Shown here piece by piece: positions 23,892-32,706 of a stretch of DNA of 47,771 nucleotides (its first letter is position 1; each line of letters opens with the position of its first letter). The DNA is from Clostridia bacterium. GTDB taxonomy: Bacteria > Bacillota > Clostridia > Oscillospirales > CAG-272. Under the pieces are notes generated by a model, which saw only the letters and a program-made list of their open reading frames with translations, had not been told where the DNA came from and made no database searches. The DNA lies in contig JAFXJX010000010.1 in the NCBI GenBank assembly GCA_017532025.1, positions 1-47,771 on the forward strand. The letters are read 5' to 3'. The translations under genes were made by a program, and so were the position numbers.

Positions 23892-23901
23892 AATAAAAAA
23901 A

Positions 23902-23927
23902 ACTCCCGACCGAAATCGGTCGGGAGT
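23902..23927. terminator. terminator between ahcY and the 23935 lipoprotein gene
   Basis: ACTCCCGACCG and CGGTCGGGAGT make an 11-bp stem with a short loop. The A-rich tract at 23888-23901 supplies the U-tract on the minus strand; on the plus strand no T-run follows, so it mainly serves the minus-strand gene. Confidence 0.85.
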
Positions 23928-23934
23928 GCAAGGT

Positions 23935-24486
23935 TTATTTGGCAAGTCCGAGGCTGTTCAGTACGTTGTTGACAAATGCGTCATCGTTTACCACTTCGGT
24001 GACGGTTACCGTATAGGTTTTGTTGCCTACCGTAGTGATGAGCATGGTCTGCTCCATCGTTTTGCCCTGCGTGGATGCGGTGTGTGTGACCTTGGTGAGT
24101 GAAATGCCTTTTGCGTTTTTGATCTGCTCTACGTTGTACTTGGCAATCGTCATACCCATCTCTTCAAACATAGGCTTGAACAGCTCGGCATAGTCGTTGT
24201 TATCCATTTTGGCATACATATCGGTTTTGGCTTCGTACACAACGGTGATGTTGTTGCCATTGATCAGGTTAAGCAGAATAACGGTGCTGCCGTCGGTTTT
24301 GGAAAGATTGTCGGGATAAGCAAAAGAGATGTCGCCGTTATCATAAAGGGTGTAACCTTCGGGAAGGGGAGCCTCGGTGGTAACGGGCGCTTCGGTGGTG
24401 GTTTCGGTATTGCCGCCGCAAGAGGTCATGGCAAGAGCCAGAATCAAAACAAGCAGAACCGAAAGTGTCAGTACGATTTTTTTCAT
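23935..24486 (-). CDS. small predicted lipoprotein
   Basis: 183 residues with lipoprotein signal peptide (MKK, hydrophobic 4-19, lipobox ending at Cys23) and a Thr/Glu/Pro-rich linker, then a compact domain of about 140 residues without a family I recognise. AAGGAG before the ATG and a near-perfect promoter support the start. Its mature N-terminus (SC-x-GNTETTTE) is nearly the same as that of the leucine-rich-repeat lipoprotein at 27597, suggesting shared ancestry of the anchor segment. Confidence 0.8.
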   Translation of the reverse strand: MKKIVLTLSVLLVLILALAMTSCGGNTETTTEAPVTTEAPLPEGYTLYDNGDISFAYPDNLSKTDGSTVILLNLINGNNITVVYEAKTDMYAKMDNNDYAELFKPMFEEMGMTIAKYNVEQIKNAKGISLTKVTHTASTQGKTMEQTMLITTVGNKTYTVTVTEVVNDDAFVNNVLNSLGLAK

Positions 24487-24533
24487 TGCGTTTTTCTCCT
24501 TCTTTAATACGAAATAACATAGTAATTTAAAGC

Positions 24534-24562
24534 ATTATATCACCACCCTGCGATTTTGTCAA
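24534..24562 (-). promoter_or_regulatory. promoter of the 24486 lipoprotein gene
   Basis: TTGACA (24562-24557), 17-nt spacer, TATAAT (24539-24534) on the minus strand: a perfect sigma-A consensus. Confidence 0.85.
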
Positions 24563-24592
24563 TACAAAACTATAATATTTTGGAGGTTACTT

Positions 24593-24934
24593 ATGCCGAA
24601 CATTCACGTACAAACCAATATCACGCTGACCGAAAACACCAAAGAAGATTTAAAAGCCGCTCTTGGCAAGGCGATTGAAACCATCCCCGGCAAGACTGAG
24701 CGCTGGCTGATGGTGGTGATGGAGGGAGACAAGGCCATGTATTTTCAGGGCAGTGACGCGCCCTGCGCGCTTTGCTCAGTGGAGCTTCTCGGCTCAGCAA
24801 GTGACGCGGTGTATGACAAAATGACCGCCGTGATGACTGACCTGCTTTCCGAAAAGCTTGGCGTTGCACCTGACCGCATCTATACCAAATACACCGAGTA
24901 CACCCATTGGGGCTGGAATGGAAATAACTTTTAA
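24593..24934 (+). CDS. MIF-family tautomerase
   Basis: 113 residues, the length of macrophage migration inhibitory factor (about 115). Pro2 becomes the catalytic N-terminal base after Met removal. C58-A-L-C61 matches the CALC redox motif of animal MIF, and PDRIYTKY with a C-terminal GWNGNNF matches the PDRVY and GWN-x-x-x-F elements. The family isomerises phenylpyruvate-type enols, though the physiological substrate in bacteria is uncertain. TGGAGGT lies just upstream. Monocistronic, convergent with spoIIE. Confidence 0.88.
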   Translation: MPNIHVQTNITLTENTKEDLKAALGKAIETIPGKTERWLMVVMEGDKAMYFQGSDAPCALCSVELLGSASDAVYDKMTAVMTDLLSEKLGVAPDRIYTKYTEYTHWGWNGNNF

Positions 24935-24947
24935 ATGAAGATAAGAG

Positions 24948-24973
24948 AAAAAGCCACCGTTCGGTGGCTTTTT
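24948..24973. terminator. bidirectional terminator between MIF-like gene and spoIIE
   Basis: AAAAAGCCACCG (24948-24959) pairs with CGGTGGCTTTTT (24962-24973) around a minimal loop; A- and T-runs on both sides. Confidence 0.9.
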
Positions 24974-24991
24974 GAATGCGGATTGTTTCGT

Positions 24992-27346
24992 TTATGCCGC
25001 AACGATGCGGGCAACGAGAACACTGCAATCGTCGGGGGCAGGCTTGTCCTCCTCGGCGGCAAGAGAAAGAATTTTATCGGCAAGTTCCTTGGGCGAAAGG
25101 GAGGCGCTATCGGTTAAGGTTTCACTCAGGCGGAGGATATCCTCCTCGGTGGGGATGATGCCGTCGCTCAACATAATGATAAGGTCGCCTGCGTAAATCG
25201 GCGTTTCGATTTCTTCGGTGTCGATCTCACGCGTGATGCCGATTGGCACAGAGCGCGAGTCCACGCGGAACAGGTTGCCGTTGTGCAATACAAAGGATGG
25301 GGCGGCACCGCATTTGGTGAAAAGGGCGCGAGAGGAAAGAAAATCAAGCTCAACCAGGTCAGCAGTGGAATGGCATTCCTCGCTCTTGGAGCGCAAGAAG
25401 TTGGAAAGCATTTTCAGTACCACACCTTTTTTGTTGCCTGCGGAGAGCATTTTTTCAAGGAAAACGGTAGAAATACGCGCGGTCACGGCGGCTGTTCTGC
25501 CGCTTCCCATGCCGTCACACAATAAAAGAAAGCGGTTGTTGCAGGGTCCGTCAAACACAGACAGTGAGTCTCCGCTTACGCCCTCCTGCTCCTTGGCGCA
25601 AAAGGCGCTTGCTACCTCGGCGGAAATGGCGGGCAGGGAATCCACACGCATGGTGACAAAGTCGCCGTTGAATTCAAAATGCGGACTCGAAAGCGAAAGC
25701 CCGGTGGCTTTTTCAAGCGCCTCTTTGATTTCGGAAGCATTTGCCGAGAGGGAAGCAATCTCCACGCCGGACGCCAGAATGGTTTTACGGCGCGAGCCCC
25801 AGGCGGAATAGCCGATGGCGGAAATGCCAAGCTCCTTGAGGGCGGCTGCTGCTTTGCGGCAGAGCGGCTTGTCCCGCTCAAACTCGTCTTCGTTCTCGCC
25901 CGCCGTTTCGGAGAGAAGCTCTGCCATCGCTTCGTAATCCAAAGCGAAAAGCTCGGTTTTATCGCGTCGAACTGCTTTTTCCACAAGGTCAGCGGCGGCA
26001 TTGTTGATGTCGCGGAGGATTTTTTCCATCTGCCGACAGCGCGTGCCAAACGCCTCGGGCAGATCGTCGGCAATGGCAGGCTCTCCTTTTTGCACCTTAT
26101 CATACACCTTGTCAAGCGCTTCGCTCAACTCGTTGTACTCACGTTGCCAACAAATATGGTTGAGCGCACATTTTTTGCAATAGTGGGAAAAAACCTCGTC
26201 TCCCGCCGCGTGAATTTCATAACTGCCCGGCTTACGGCTTTTTTCGGAAAGCTCAAGGAAAATATCCGAAAGGTCTTCAAAGGCTTGCGAAAGCGCGCGC
26301 AGACGGTTCTTGCGGTGTTTTTTTCGCACATCATCCACGTATTTCATCTCGGGCAGCTCGGCAGGCTCATCGGCAAAAAAAGCAATTTGCGGAATCAGTC
26401 CCGTGTGGGCAAGCGGCAGAAAGAGCAAAAGGGTAAAAAAGAGGTCGCCGGTAAAGCTGAGCATTCTGCTTCCCTGATTGAGATAAAGATTCATCACCGC
26501 CGAAAGAGCAACAGCGGCAAGGGAAGAATAGATGATGCTGAGGTTGGCGCAAAGCCCCGTGCAAAGTCCCGCTACGGCAAAGATTGGCGCGTAAGGCAGA
26601 CCGCAGGCAAGTCCGGTGATCACACCCACAAGCGTGGCGCGGAGCGCACCGTTGGTGATGGCAACCGAAAGGGTGATGAAAAAGGCGGCAATGATGCCGA
26701 ATGAGAAGCCGAACACACCTCGTGTGTTCAGCGCATAGACAAGGAAAAAGAGAATGGCAAGCCGCGCGGGTTCATGGAAGATGGACTGCTTGCTGTTGTC
26801 GGTAGCAAAGGCGAACACACGGCAAAGAAGCGGTGTCATGGTTGCCATGAAAACAAGGGCATATACGCTTTCCATTGAAAATTTTGCCAAGGCGGCATTG
26901 GCAAAGCCAAAGAGGAATCCGATCACAGCGGCAATGGCAGTACGCAAAGAGACACTCTCGCGGAAATAGCCTTTTTGCGGCAGCGTATGGCAGACGAGAA
27001 GGCGAAGCACACAGCCGAGCAGAGGGATGAGCAAGCCGATCGCGGGATGCGGAGAAAAGGCTGCCGACAGCAAAAGTCCAAACAGAGAGGCAACTGCCCC
27101 CACGCCTGTGGTGGCAGAGAATAGTGCAAAACCCAAGGGCGTTGCGGCAAAAAAGAGCTGTGTTAAGCCAAATAGCAGCGAAAGTGTGAAATAAAGCAGA
27201 ACAAAAAAGAGACGGCGGCGCAGTTTTTTGCAAAGGAAGCGTTCCGCCTCGCCGTCGATGTCGCGCCCTGCGAGAATGCGCGTATAATAGGATGCTTTGG
27301 CACTCAGCGTTTTGGCTTTGGTGAGTATGGTTTGTTTATCCTCCAT
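24992..27346 (-). CDS. spoIIE: stage II sporulation protein E (SpoIIE phosphatase)
   Basis: 784 residues, close to the 827 of B. subtilis SpoIIE. The N-terminal half (about 45-320) is a set of about ten membrane helices, followed by a central regulatory region with a YCKKCALNHIC cysteine cluster, and a C-terminal PPM-type phosphatase domain with LCDGMGSGRTA and LSDGI metal-site motifs. It dephosphorylates the anti-anti-sigma SpoIIAA to release sigma-F in the forespore. AAAGGA lies 9 nt before the ATG. Monocistronic. Its presence strongly suggests an endospore former. Confidence 0.93.
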   Translation of the reverse strand: MEDKQTILTKAKTLSAKASYYTRILAGRDIDGEAERFLCKKLRRRLFFVLLYFTLSLLFGLTQLFFAATPLGFALFSATTGVGAVASLFGLLLSAAFSPHPAIGLLIPLLGCVLRLLVCHTLPQKGYFRESVSLRTAIAAVIGFLFGFANAALAKFSMESVYALVFMATMTPLLCRVFAFATDNSKQSIFHEPARLAILFFLVYALNTRGVFGFSFGIIAAFFITLSVAITNGALRATLVGVITGLACGLPYAPIFAVAGLCTGLCANLSIIYSSLAAVALSAVMNLYLNQGSRMLSFTGDLFFTLLLFLPLAHTGLIPQIAFFADEPAELPEMKYVDDVRKKHRKNRLRALSQAFEDLSDIFLELSEKSRKPGSYEIHAAGDEVFSHYCKKCALNHICWQREYNELSEALDKVYDKVQKGEPAIADDLPEAFGTRCRQMEKILRDINNAAADLVEKAVRRDKTELFALDYEAMAELLSETAGENEDEFERDKPLCRKAAAALKELGISAIGYSAWGSRRKTILASGVEIASLSANASEIKEALEKATGLSLSSPHFEFNGDFVTMRVDSLPAISAEVASAFCAKEQEGVSGDSLSVFDGPCNNRFLLLCDGMGSGRTAAVTARISTVFLEKMLSAGNKKGVVLKMLSNFLRSKSEECHSTADLVELDFLSSRALFTKCGAAPSFVLHNGNLFRVDSRSVPIGITREIDTEEIETPIYAGDLIIMLSDGIIPTEEDILRLSETLTDSASLSPKELADKILSLAAEEDKPAPDDCSVLVARIVAA

Positions 27347-27525
27347 GATGAATGATCCTTTCTTTTGTGTATGGTTGTCCTACATTGTAACAAAAGAAAA
27401 GAGCGTAATCTGTCGGAAACAGGGAGAGAGGAAAATAAAAACAGCGCAGATAATGAACCGGCAGAAGGGTTTGCAGAATCAAAATATCATAAATATTCCA
27501 AAAATGATATTTTTTGCTTTTCCTA

Positions 27526-27555
27526 TTGACTTATCAAGGGAAAATCAAGTACAAT
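27526..27555 (+). promoter_or_regulatory. promoter of the leucine-rich-repeat lipoprotein gene
   Basis: TTGACT (27526-27531), 18-nt spacer, TACAAT (27550-27555), about 40 nt before the ATG. Confidence 0.65.
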
Positions 27556-27596
27556 ATTGATAGTTACTATAACGATGTACGAAAAAGGAGAGAATA

Positions 27597-28652
27597 ATGA
27601 GAAACCTCATATTAACGATGAGCCTCCTACTTGCTTTGGTTTTGTCGCTTACCGTCATGACCTCTTGCGAGGGCAATACCGAAACCACAACCGAACCGAT
27701 TGCAACAACACAGTCGGTTGTTACAACCCAAGCGCCCGTGATCTATGAATGGATTCCGAGTGAGGGTTTGGTATTTGATTATTACGAAGAGATCGATGCT
27801 TATTGGGTCATCGGCGTTGGTTCTTGTAAGGATCGTAATATTGTGATTCCGCGTGAATACAACGGCAAGCCTGTGGTCAGGATCAGAGAATATACTTTCT
27901 ATCAGTGTGATCGCCTTTACAGCATCGAGATCCCGGATACCGTAACGAGCATTGGAGAGGAAGCGTTCTATGGCTGCAGTGACCTTGAAAGCATCACAAT
28001 TCCAAGCAGCGTGACAAGCATTGGAGCGGGTGCGTTCAAGAGCTGCCTTTTCCTGAAAGAAGTCAACATTCCCGACAGCGTGACAAGCATCGGGAAAAAT
28101 GCATTCCAAGGGTGCCTAAATCTGGAAACCATTACCCTTCCCAACAGTATCACAAAAATTGAAGATGAAACCTTCATCGGCAGCGGGCTTCTTAACATCA
28201 CCATTCCCGATAGTGTAACGAGCATTGGGAAGAATGCATTCCAAGGCAGCTTCCTTAGAAGCATCACGATTGCAAACAGCGTCACGAGCATTGGCGATGG
28301 TGCGTTCAATTTTTGCACTGAGCTGAAAACTATTACGATTCCCAACATCGTGACAAGCATTGGACCTGCTATGTTCAAGCGCTGCTTATCCCTGAAAGAA
28401 GTCAACATTCCCGACAGCGTGACAAGTATCGGGGAAAATGCCTTCCAAGAGTGCGAAAATCTGCTAAGCATTACACTTCCCCCTTTCCTAACAAGCATAG
28501 GAGAAAATGTGTTTGAAGGCTGTACAAGCCTTGTGAATATTCACTTTACAGGTACTGTTGATCAATGGAATGCCATTTCCAAAGGAATATCTTGGAATTA
28601 CAATGTTCCCGCAACAAAAGTGAAGTGTTCCAACGGAACTGTGAATCTGTAA
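27597..28652 (+). CDS. BspA-type leucine-rich-repeat lipoprotein
   Basis: 351 residues. Lipoprotein signal with Cys24 in MTSC, Thr-rich linker, then about nine repeats of the BspA/LRR_5 type (consensus L-x-x-I-x-I-P-x-S-V-T-S-I-G-x-x-A-F-x-x-C), ending in a short capping segment (VDQWNAISKG...). These surface proteins usually mediate adhesion or binding in the gut. GGAGA precedes the ATG. Repeat units are partly identical at DNA level (36 bp at 28052 and 28391), pointing to recent internal duplication or gene conversion. Confidence 0.9.
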   Translation: MRNLILTMSLLLALVLSLTVMTSCEGNTETTTEPIATTQSVVTTQAPVIYEWIPSEGLVFDYYEEIDAYWVIGVGSCKDRNIVIPREYNGKPVVRIREYTFYQCDRLYSIEIPDTVTSIGEEAFYGCSDLESITIPSSVTSIGAGAFKSCLFLKEVNIPDSVTSIGKNAFQGCLNLETITLPNSITKIEDETFIGSGLLNITIPDSVTSIGKNAFQGSFLRSITIANSVTSIGDGAFNFCTELKTITIPNIVTSIGPAMFKRCLSLKEVNIPDSVTSIGENAFQECENLLSITLPPFLTSIGENVFEGCTSLVNIHFTGTVDQWNAISKGISWNYNVPATKVKCSNGTVNL

Positions 28653-28663
28653 ATTTTCATAAC

Positions 28664-28692
28664 AAAACTCCGCCGATCATCGGCGGAGTTTT
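28664..28692. terminator. terminator of the leucine-rich-repeat gene and thyX
   Basis: AAAACTCCGCCGA and TCGGCGGAGTTTT form a 13-bp stem; symmetrical A/T flanks allow action in both directions. Confidence 0.9.
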
Positions 28693-28702
28693 GCTGTTTG
28701 TA

Positions 28703-29464
28703 TCAACCCAAATTTTTAAAAAACGCGCGGACTTCGGCGGCTTTTCCGCAGGAATAAGAGCCCTCGGGGCATTTACCCTTGACGCAGCCGGGACCGGCGT
28801 TTGCGAACAATGTGGGGGCAACTTCCTTGACAAGGCGAAGCATTTCGGTGGCAAGCTCGCGGATTTCCCACTGCGCTCTCTGACAGCAACGCTGTGCGAA
28901 GAAGTTGTAAAGCGATCGAGCGTTCATGGTGACGATGATGCGCGTGTCGCAGGCGTTTGGCAGCACGAATCTTGCGTCCTCATTGGCTTTTTTGCCTGCG
29001 GCAAAGGCGGCGTCTTTTTCACTCATGCCGGCGGCGATGTTATCGGCGGTGTGCTTTTCTAAAAGAATTTGGCGGAGCTTATCGTACACCTCGGCGTCAT
29101 GCGCCATTTCGGCAAGGAAAAGGGCTTCCGCCTCGGGAATGCCCGCGATCTCGGGCGGCATAATATAAGAAAAGCCTGCTTTTTCCACATATCTTTGACT
29201 CTGCACCGAATAGGAGGCAAGACGGTGGCGCGTGATTTGCGCGAGAAGCGCACGAGAAACGCCCTCAATACCGAAAGTAAAGCTGACGTGCTCAATCGGG
29301 CTTTCGTGACCGAGCGAGGCAAGATGCTCAATAAAGGCGGTGGTTTTTTCAGGTGTCAAGGCATCAAACAGACCTTGGATATCGCTTTTGGCATAGCAAA
29401 GCTTAGCGGCAGCTGCCACCACTTTTTCAGGCTCGGGTGTATGTGCGATCAGTTCAACTTTCAT
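28703..29464 (-). CDS. thyX: FAD-dependent thymidylate synthase
   Basis: 253 residues. The ThyX signature R79-H-R-L-A-S-Y-S-V-Q-S-Q-R (RHR-x7-S type) binds FAD and dUMP. The enzyme makes dTMP from dUMP using methylenetetrahydrofolate and NADPH through flavin rather than the ThyA route. The ATG at 29464 has GGAG 6 nt upstream and lies inside the 3' end of the TfoX-N gene (11-nt overlap), so the two are cotranscribed and probably translationally coupled. Confidence 0.95.
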   Translation of the reverse strand: MKVELIAHTPEPEKVVAAAAKLCYAKSDIQGLFDALTPEKTTAFIEHLASLGHESPIEHVSFTFGIEGVSRALLAQITRHRLASYSVQSQRYVEKAGFSYIMPPEIAGIPEAEALFLAEMAHDAEVYDKLRQILLEKHTADNIAAGMSEKDAAFAAGKKANEDARFVLPNACDTRIIVTMNARSLYNFFAQRCCQRAQWEIRELATEMLRLVKEVAPTLFANAGPGCVKGKCPEGSYSCGKAAEVRAFFKNLG

Positions 29465-29816
29465 AACTAACTCCATTTGGTTTTTTTGTTTTCGTTTTGC
29501 TTGCTTTTTTCTTCGGTTCGGGAAGTTCCGGCTCAATTGCCGTAAACAATGCTGTCAAAAAATCGCGGTCATCCACCGCATCAACGCGAAGTAGTTTCTT
29601 TCTTCCGCCCTCACAGATAGAATCAAGTTCGGCGTTTGGCAACATCGCAAGCGCTGTCGGTGTGGGTTTGACGAGCAATCTGTCGTCACATACGTACGCA
29701 GCTATCTTGCCATGGTAATATAGGATGTATTCTCCCATCATCATACGGTGGCTGATGCCATCAAGACTTGAGAGCGAATCCAAAAGATAATACAGGTACT
29801 CCTGGTTGGTTGCCAT
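29454..29816 (-). CDS. TfoX N-terminal domain protein
   Basis: 120 residues similar to the stand-alone TfoX-N domain (RMMMGEYILYYHGKIAAYVCDDRLLVKPT is the recognisable core). A basic Lys/Thr-rich tail follows. In Proteobacteria TfoX promotes competence gene expression; in Firmicutes these short proteins have no established role. GGAGAGGT lies just before the ATG. It is upstream of and overlapping thyX. Confidence 0.85.
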   Translation of the reverse strand: MATNQEYLYYLLDSLSSLDGISHRMMMGEYILYYHGKIAAYVCDDRLLVKPTPTALAMLPNAELDSICEGGRKKLLRVDAVDDRDFLTALFTAIEPELPEPKKKASKTKTKKPNGVSYES

Positions 29817-29851
29817 GGCTACCTCTCCATAAACAGAATATCACTACTTCA

Positions 29852-29880
29852 ATTTTACACGAATCGGCGAATAAAGTCAA
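29852..29880 (-). promoter_or_regulatory. promoter of TfoX-N/thyX
   Basis: TTGACT (29880-29875), 17-nt spacer, TAAAAT (29857-29852) on the minus strand, back to back with the yfbR promoter. Confidence 0.7.
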
Positions 29881-29890
29881 TCTTTTTTTC

Positions 29891-29919
29891 TTGACTTTGA
29901 TAGGTTTAGATGATAAAAT
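29891..29919 (+). promoter_or_regulatory. promoter of the yfbR-nth operon
   Basis: TTGACT (29891-29896), 17-nt spacer, TAAAAT (29914-29919). Its -35 is only 10 bp from the -35 of the divergent thyX promoter. Confidence 0.7.
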
Positions 29920-29954
29920 GAAGTGTATGTTGATATCAGTTTGGGAGTAATAGA

Positions 29955-30533
29955 ATGAATAACAGCTTTTATGCTTTGATTTTCAGACAAAAATATATCA
30001 AGCGCTGGGGTTTGATGCGCAACTCGCGCGATGAATCACTTGCCGAGCACGCATCGGAAACGGCAATCTTAACCCACGCGCTTTGCACCATCGGTAACAA
30101 ATATTTTGCAAAAGACTATGACACCGAGCGTGCGGTTACGTTGGCACTTTTTCACGATATCACCGAGGTCTATACAGGCGACCTTCCCACGCCGATCAAG
30201 TATTTTTCAAGCGAAATGCGCGACAATTATAAAATGATTGAAAAAAATGCGCAAGAAACGCTCCTTTCGCACTTGCCCGAGGAGCTTCGCCCCGATTACA
30301 GCGCGCTTCTTGATTCGGACGATGACCCCTTACACCGCCTTGTGAAAGCGGCGGATAAGCTTGCCGCGCTGATCAAGTGCATTGAAGAAGAAAAAAGCGG
30401 GAATCCTGAATTTTCCGCCGCCAAGACTTCTACCTTGCAGTCGCTTTCGGCAATGAAGCTCGAAGAAGCGGATTATTTTGTGGAGCATTTTCTGCCCGCC
30501 TTCTCGCTCACGCTTGACGAAATGCAGTCGTAA
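29955..30533 (+). CDS. yfbR: YfbR-type 5'-deoxynucleotidase (HD domain)
   Basis: 192 residues with HD-domain metal ligands H32 (AEH) and H67-D68 (LFHD), plus the GDLPTPIKYF segment characteristic of YfbR. The E. coli enzyme hydrolyses 5'-deoxynucleoside monophosphates including dUMP-pathway intermediates. GGGAG lies 7 nt before the ATG. First gene of a five-gene operon (U32 protein, dut, maf, nth) in which nucleotide-pool cleaning and DNA repair functions are grouped; intergenic gaps are 11-15 nt. Confidence 0.92.
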   Translation: MNNSFYALIFRQKYIKRWGLMRNSRDESLAEHASETAILTHALCTIGNKYFAKDYDTERAVTLALFHDITEVYTGDLPTPIKYFSSEMRDNYKMIEKNAQETLLSHLPEELRPDYSALLDSDDDPLHRLVKAADKLAALIKCIEEEKSGNPEFSAAKTSTLQSLSAMKLEEADYFVEHFLPAFSLTLDEMQS

Positions 30534-30547
30534 AGAAAGGACTTGCC

Positions 30548-32239
30548 ATGAAAAAGATCGAACTACTTGCCCCGGCAGGCTCATATGAAGCACTTGTGGC
30601 GGCGGTGGAAAACGGCGCGGATGCGGTTTATTTCGGCACCTCTCTTTTCAACGCGCGTATGATGGCAAAGAATTTCTCTCGCGAGGATGTTGTGAGGGCT
30701 GTTACATACTGCCACGAAAAGGGCGTTCACGCTTTTGTGACCATGAACACTGCCATCACCGACCGCCAGATGAAGGACGCCTTAAACCAGGTGCAGTTTT
30801 TGTACGAGGCAGGTGTGGATGCGCTTATTGTTGCCGATCTTGGGCTTGCGGTGGAAATTCACAAAAGCTTGCCCGATTTCCCCTTGCACGCTTCCACCCA
30901 ATGCTCGGCGCATAACGTGGATGGCGTGAAGTTTCTCAAAGAGATCGGTTTTTCGCGCGCGGTGGTGGCAAGAGAGCTTGACAAAGACAATCTTCGCACC
31001 CTTTGCGAACAATCGCCGATTGAAATTGAAGCCTTTGTCCACGGCGCGCTTTGCGTCTCGCAATCGGGACAATGTCTCTTTTCTTCCTTCCTCGGCGGCA
31101 GAAGCGGCAACCGCGGCGAATGCGCGCAGCCCTGCCGCATGATGTATAACGGCAAATATCCTTTGAGTCTCAAGGACCTCTCGCTTGCCGAGCATATTAC
31201 CACTCTTGTGGAGATGGGTGTTGCTTCCTTGAAAATCGAAGGACGCATGAAAAGCCCCGATTATGTGGGCAGAGTGGTGCGTATCTTCCGCACGCTTCTT
31301 GACGAAAGGCGCAACGCCACCAAAGATGAAATGGCGTCTTTAGCCGAAATTTTCTCCCGTTCGGGCTTTACCGACGGTTATTTTGAAAAACAGATAGGCC
31401 CTTCGATGCTTGGTATTCGCACCGAGCGTGACCTTGCCGCAACGCGCCGTGCCGAAAAGCAGGGTGGGGTATTTGAGAACAAACGCGAGCCGATCACAAT
31501 TCCCGAAAGAGTGAACAAAGTCGTGCTCAACCAAGCACCGATCGGCAAAAAGGGAAAAGCGGCATCGTCTGCGCGCTTTTATAACCCTGCCTGTCTTCCT
31601 GCTGATTACAAAGCGCGAGGCGTGGCAATTGCGTATTTACCGCTCGATGTTTTTGCCAAAGGCGCGGCAAACGGCGTTGTGCTTCCGCCTGTGATTTTTG
31701 ACAGCGAGAGGGAAGCGGTGCTTGAAAAGCTGAAAAATGCCGTGAAAAACGGCGCTGTCCACGCGCTTGTTGGCAACGTGGGACATATTGCTCTTGCCAA
31801 AGAAGCGGGACTTATCCTGCACGGCGATTGGCGACTCAATATTATGTCTTCCTACACGGCTTCGATTTTTGATGCCATTATGGAAGATATCACGCTCTCG
31901 CCCGAGCTCATTTTGCCGCAGATCCGCGATATCCGTTTTGCTAAGAATGTGATCGTGTACGGCAGACAGATTTTGATGACGCTTGAAAAGCCTGTGGGTG
32001 CGCCTCAACTGACCGATCGCACCAAGGCTGTTTTTCCGATTTTAAGAGAAGGCGGACGGGACATTCTCGTCAATTCGGTACCCACTTACATGGCAGACAG
32101 AAAAGCCGAGCTTGCCAAAGCGGGGGAAATGGGCTACCATTTTCTCTTTACCACCGAGGGCAAGCAGGAAACTTTGAATATCCTTACCTCCTACGAAAAG
32201 GGATGGACAACCAAAAAGGCAGTACGCCGCATTAAGTAA
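30548..32239 (+). CDS. U32-family peptidase-like protein
   Basis: 563 residues. The N-terminal TIM-barrel-like domain contains the U32 signature region around ELDKDNLRTLC, FVHGALCVSQSGQC and GNRGECAQPC. The clustered cysteines (SGQC, GEC, PC) suggest an iron-sulfur cluster, as in RlhA/UbiU-type members, which act in RNA or quinone hydroxylation rather than proteolysis. It is shorter than RlhA (about 650) and longer than YegQ (about 450), so subgroup and function are open. AAAGGA lies 6 nt before the ATG. Second gene of the yfbR operon. Confidence 0.85.
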   Translation: MKKIELLAPAGSYEALVAAVENGADAVYFGTSLFNARMMAKNFSREDVVRAVTYCHEKGVHAFVTMNTAITDRQMKDALNQVQFLYEAGVDALIVADLGLAVEIHKSLPDFPLHASTQCSAHNVDGVKFLKEIGFSRAVVARELDKDNLRTLCEQSPIEIEAFVHGALCVSQSGQCLFSSFLGGRSGNRGECAQPCRMMYNGKYPLSLKDLSLAEHITTLVEMGVASLKIEGRMKSPDYVGRVVRIFRTLLDERRNATKDEMASLAEIFSRSGFTDGYFEKQIGPSMLGIRTERDLAATRRAEKQGGVFENKREPITIPERVNKVVLNQAPIGKKGKAASSARFYNPACLPADYKARGVAIAYLPLDVFAKGAANGVVLPPVIFDSEREAVLEKLKNAVKNGAVHALVGNVGHIALAKEAGLILHGDWRLNIMSSYTASIFDAIMEDITLSPELILPQIRDIRFAKNVIVYGRQILMTLEKPVGAPQLTDRTKAVFPILREGGRDILVNSVPTYMADRKAELAKAGEMGYHFLFTTEGKQETLNILTSYEKGWTTKKAVRRIK

Positions 32240-32254
32240 AAAGGACAATGATTT

Positions 32255-32695
32255 ATGACTAACGTAATGATACAAAAAATGAGAGCGTGCGCGAAGATTC
32301 CTGCGTATGCCACAGACGGCTCTGCGGCAGTTGACCTTTGCGCTGCCATTGAAGAAGAAATCACGCTTGCCCCGGGAGAAAGACGCTTGATCCCCACCGG
32401 GATTGCCATTTCGATTCCCAAAGGCACCGTGGCAATTCTTTCGGCAAGAAGCGGACTTTCCTACAAAAAAGGCATTGCCGCCGCCAACGGTATTGGCGTG
32501 ATTGATTCGGACTACCGCGGAGAGATTTTCTTTTCCTCGGTAAATCTCTCGAATGAACCCTACACCGTCACCCCCGGTGAGAGAATCTGTCAGATGATGC
32601 TGATGCCGGTATTCGCCATGAATTTTACCGAGGTGGCTTCTCTTGACGAAACTTTGCGCGGCGCGGGCGGATTTGGTTCCACGGGAAACATTTAA
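32255..32695 (+). CDS. dut: dUTP diphosphatase
   Basis: 146 residues with the five trimeric dUTPase motifs: ATDGSAAVDL (1), ARSGLSYKKG (2), GIGVIDSDYRGEI (3), PGERICQM (4) and RGAGGFGSTG (5). It cleaves dUTP to dUMP and pyrophosphate, preventing uracil incorporation and supplying ThyX encoded nearby. AAAGGA precedes the ATG by 9 nt. Confidence 0.95.
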   Translation: MTNVMIQKMRACAKIPAYATDGSAAVDLCAAIEEEITLAPGERRLIPTGIAISIPKGTVAILSARSGLSYKKGIAAANGIGVIDSDYRGEIFFSSVNLSNEPYTVTPGERICQMMLMPVFAMNFTEVASLDETLRGAGGFGSTGNI

Positions 32696-32706
32696 AGGAG
32701 CAAAGT

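Noticed and set aside
27411..27417. TGTCGGA upstream of spoIIE as a Spo0A box
   Set aside because: One mismatch to TGTCGAA and no second box; spacing to a TACAAT -10 is suggestive but not enough to call.
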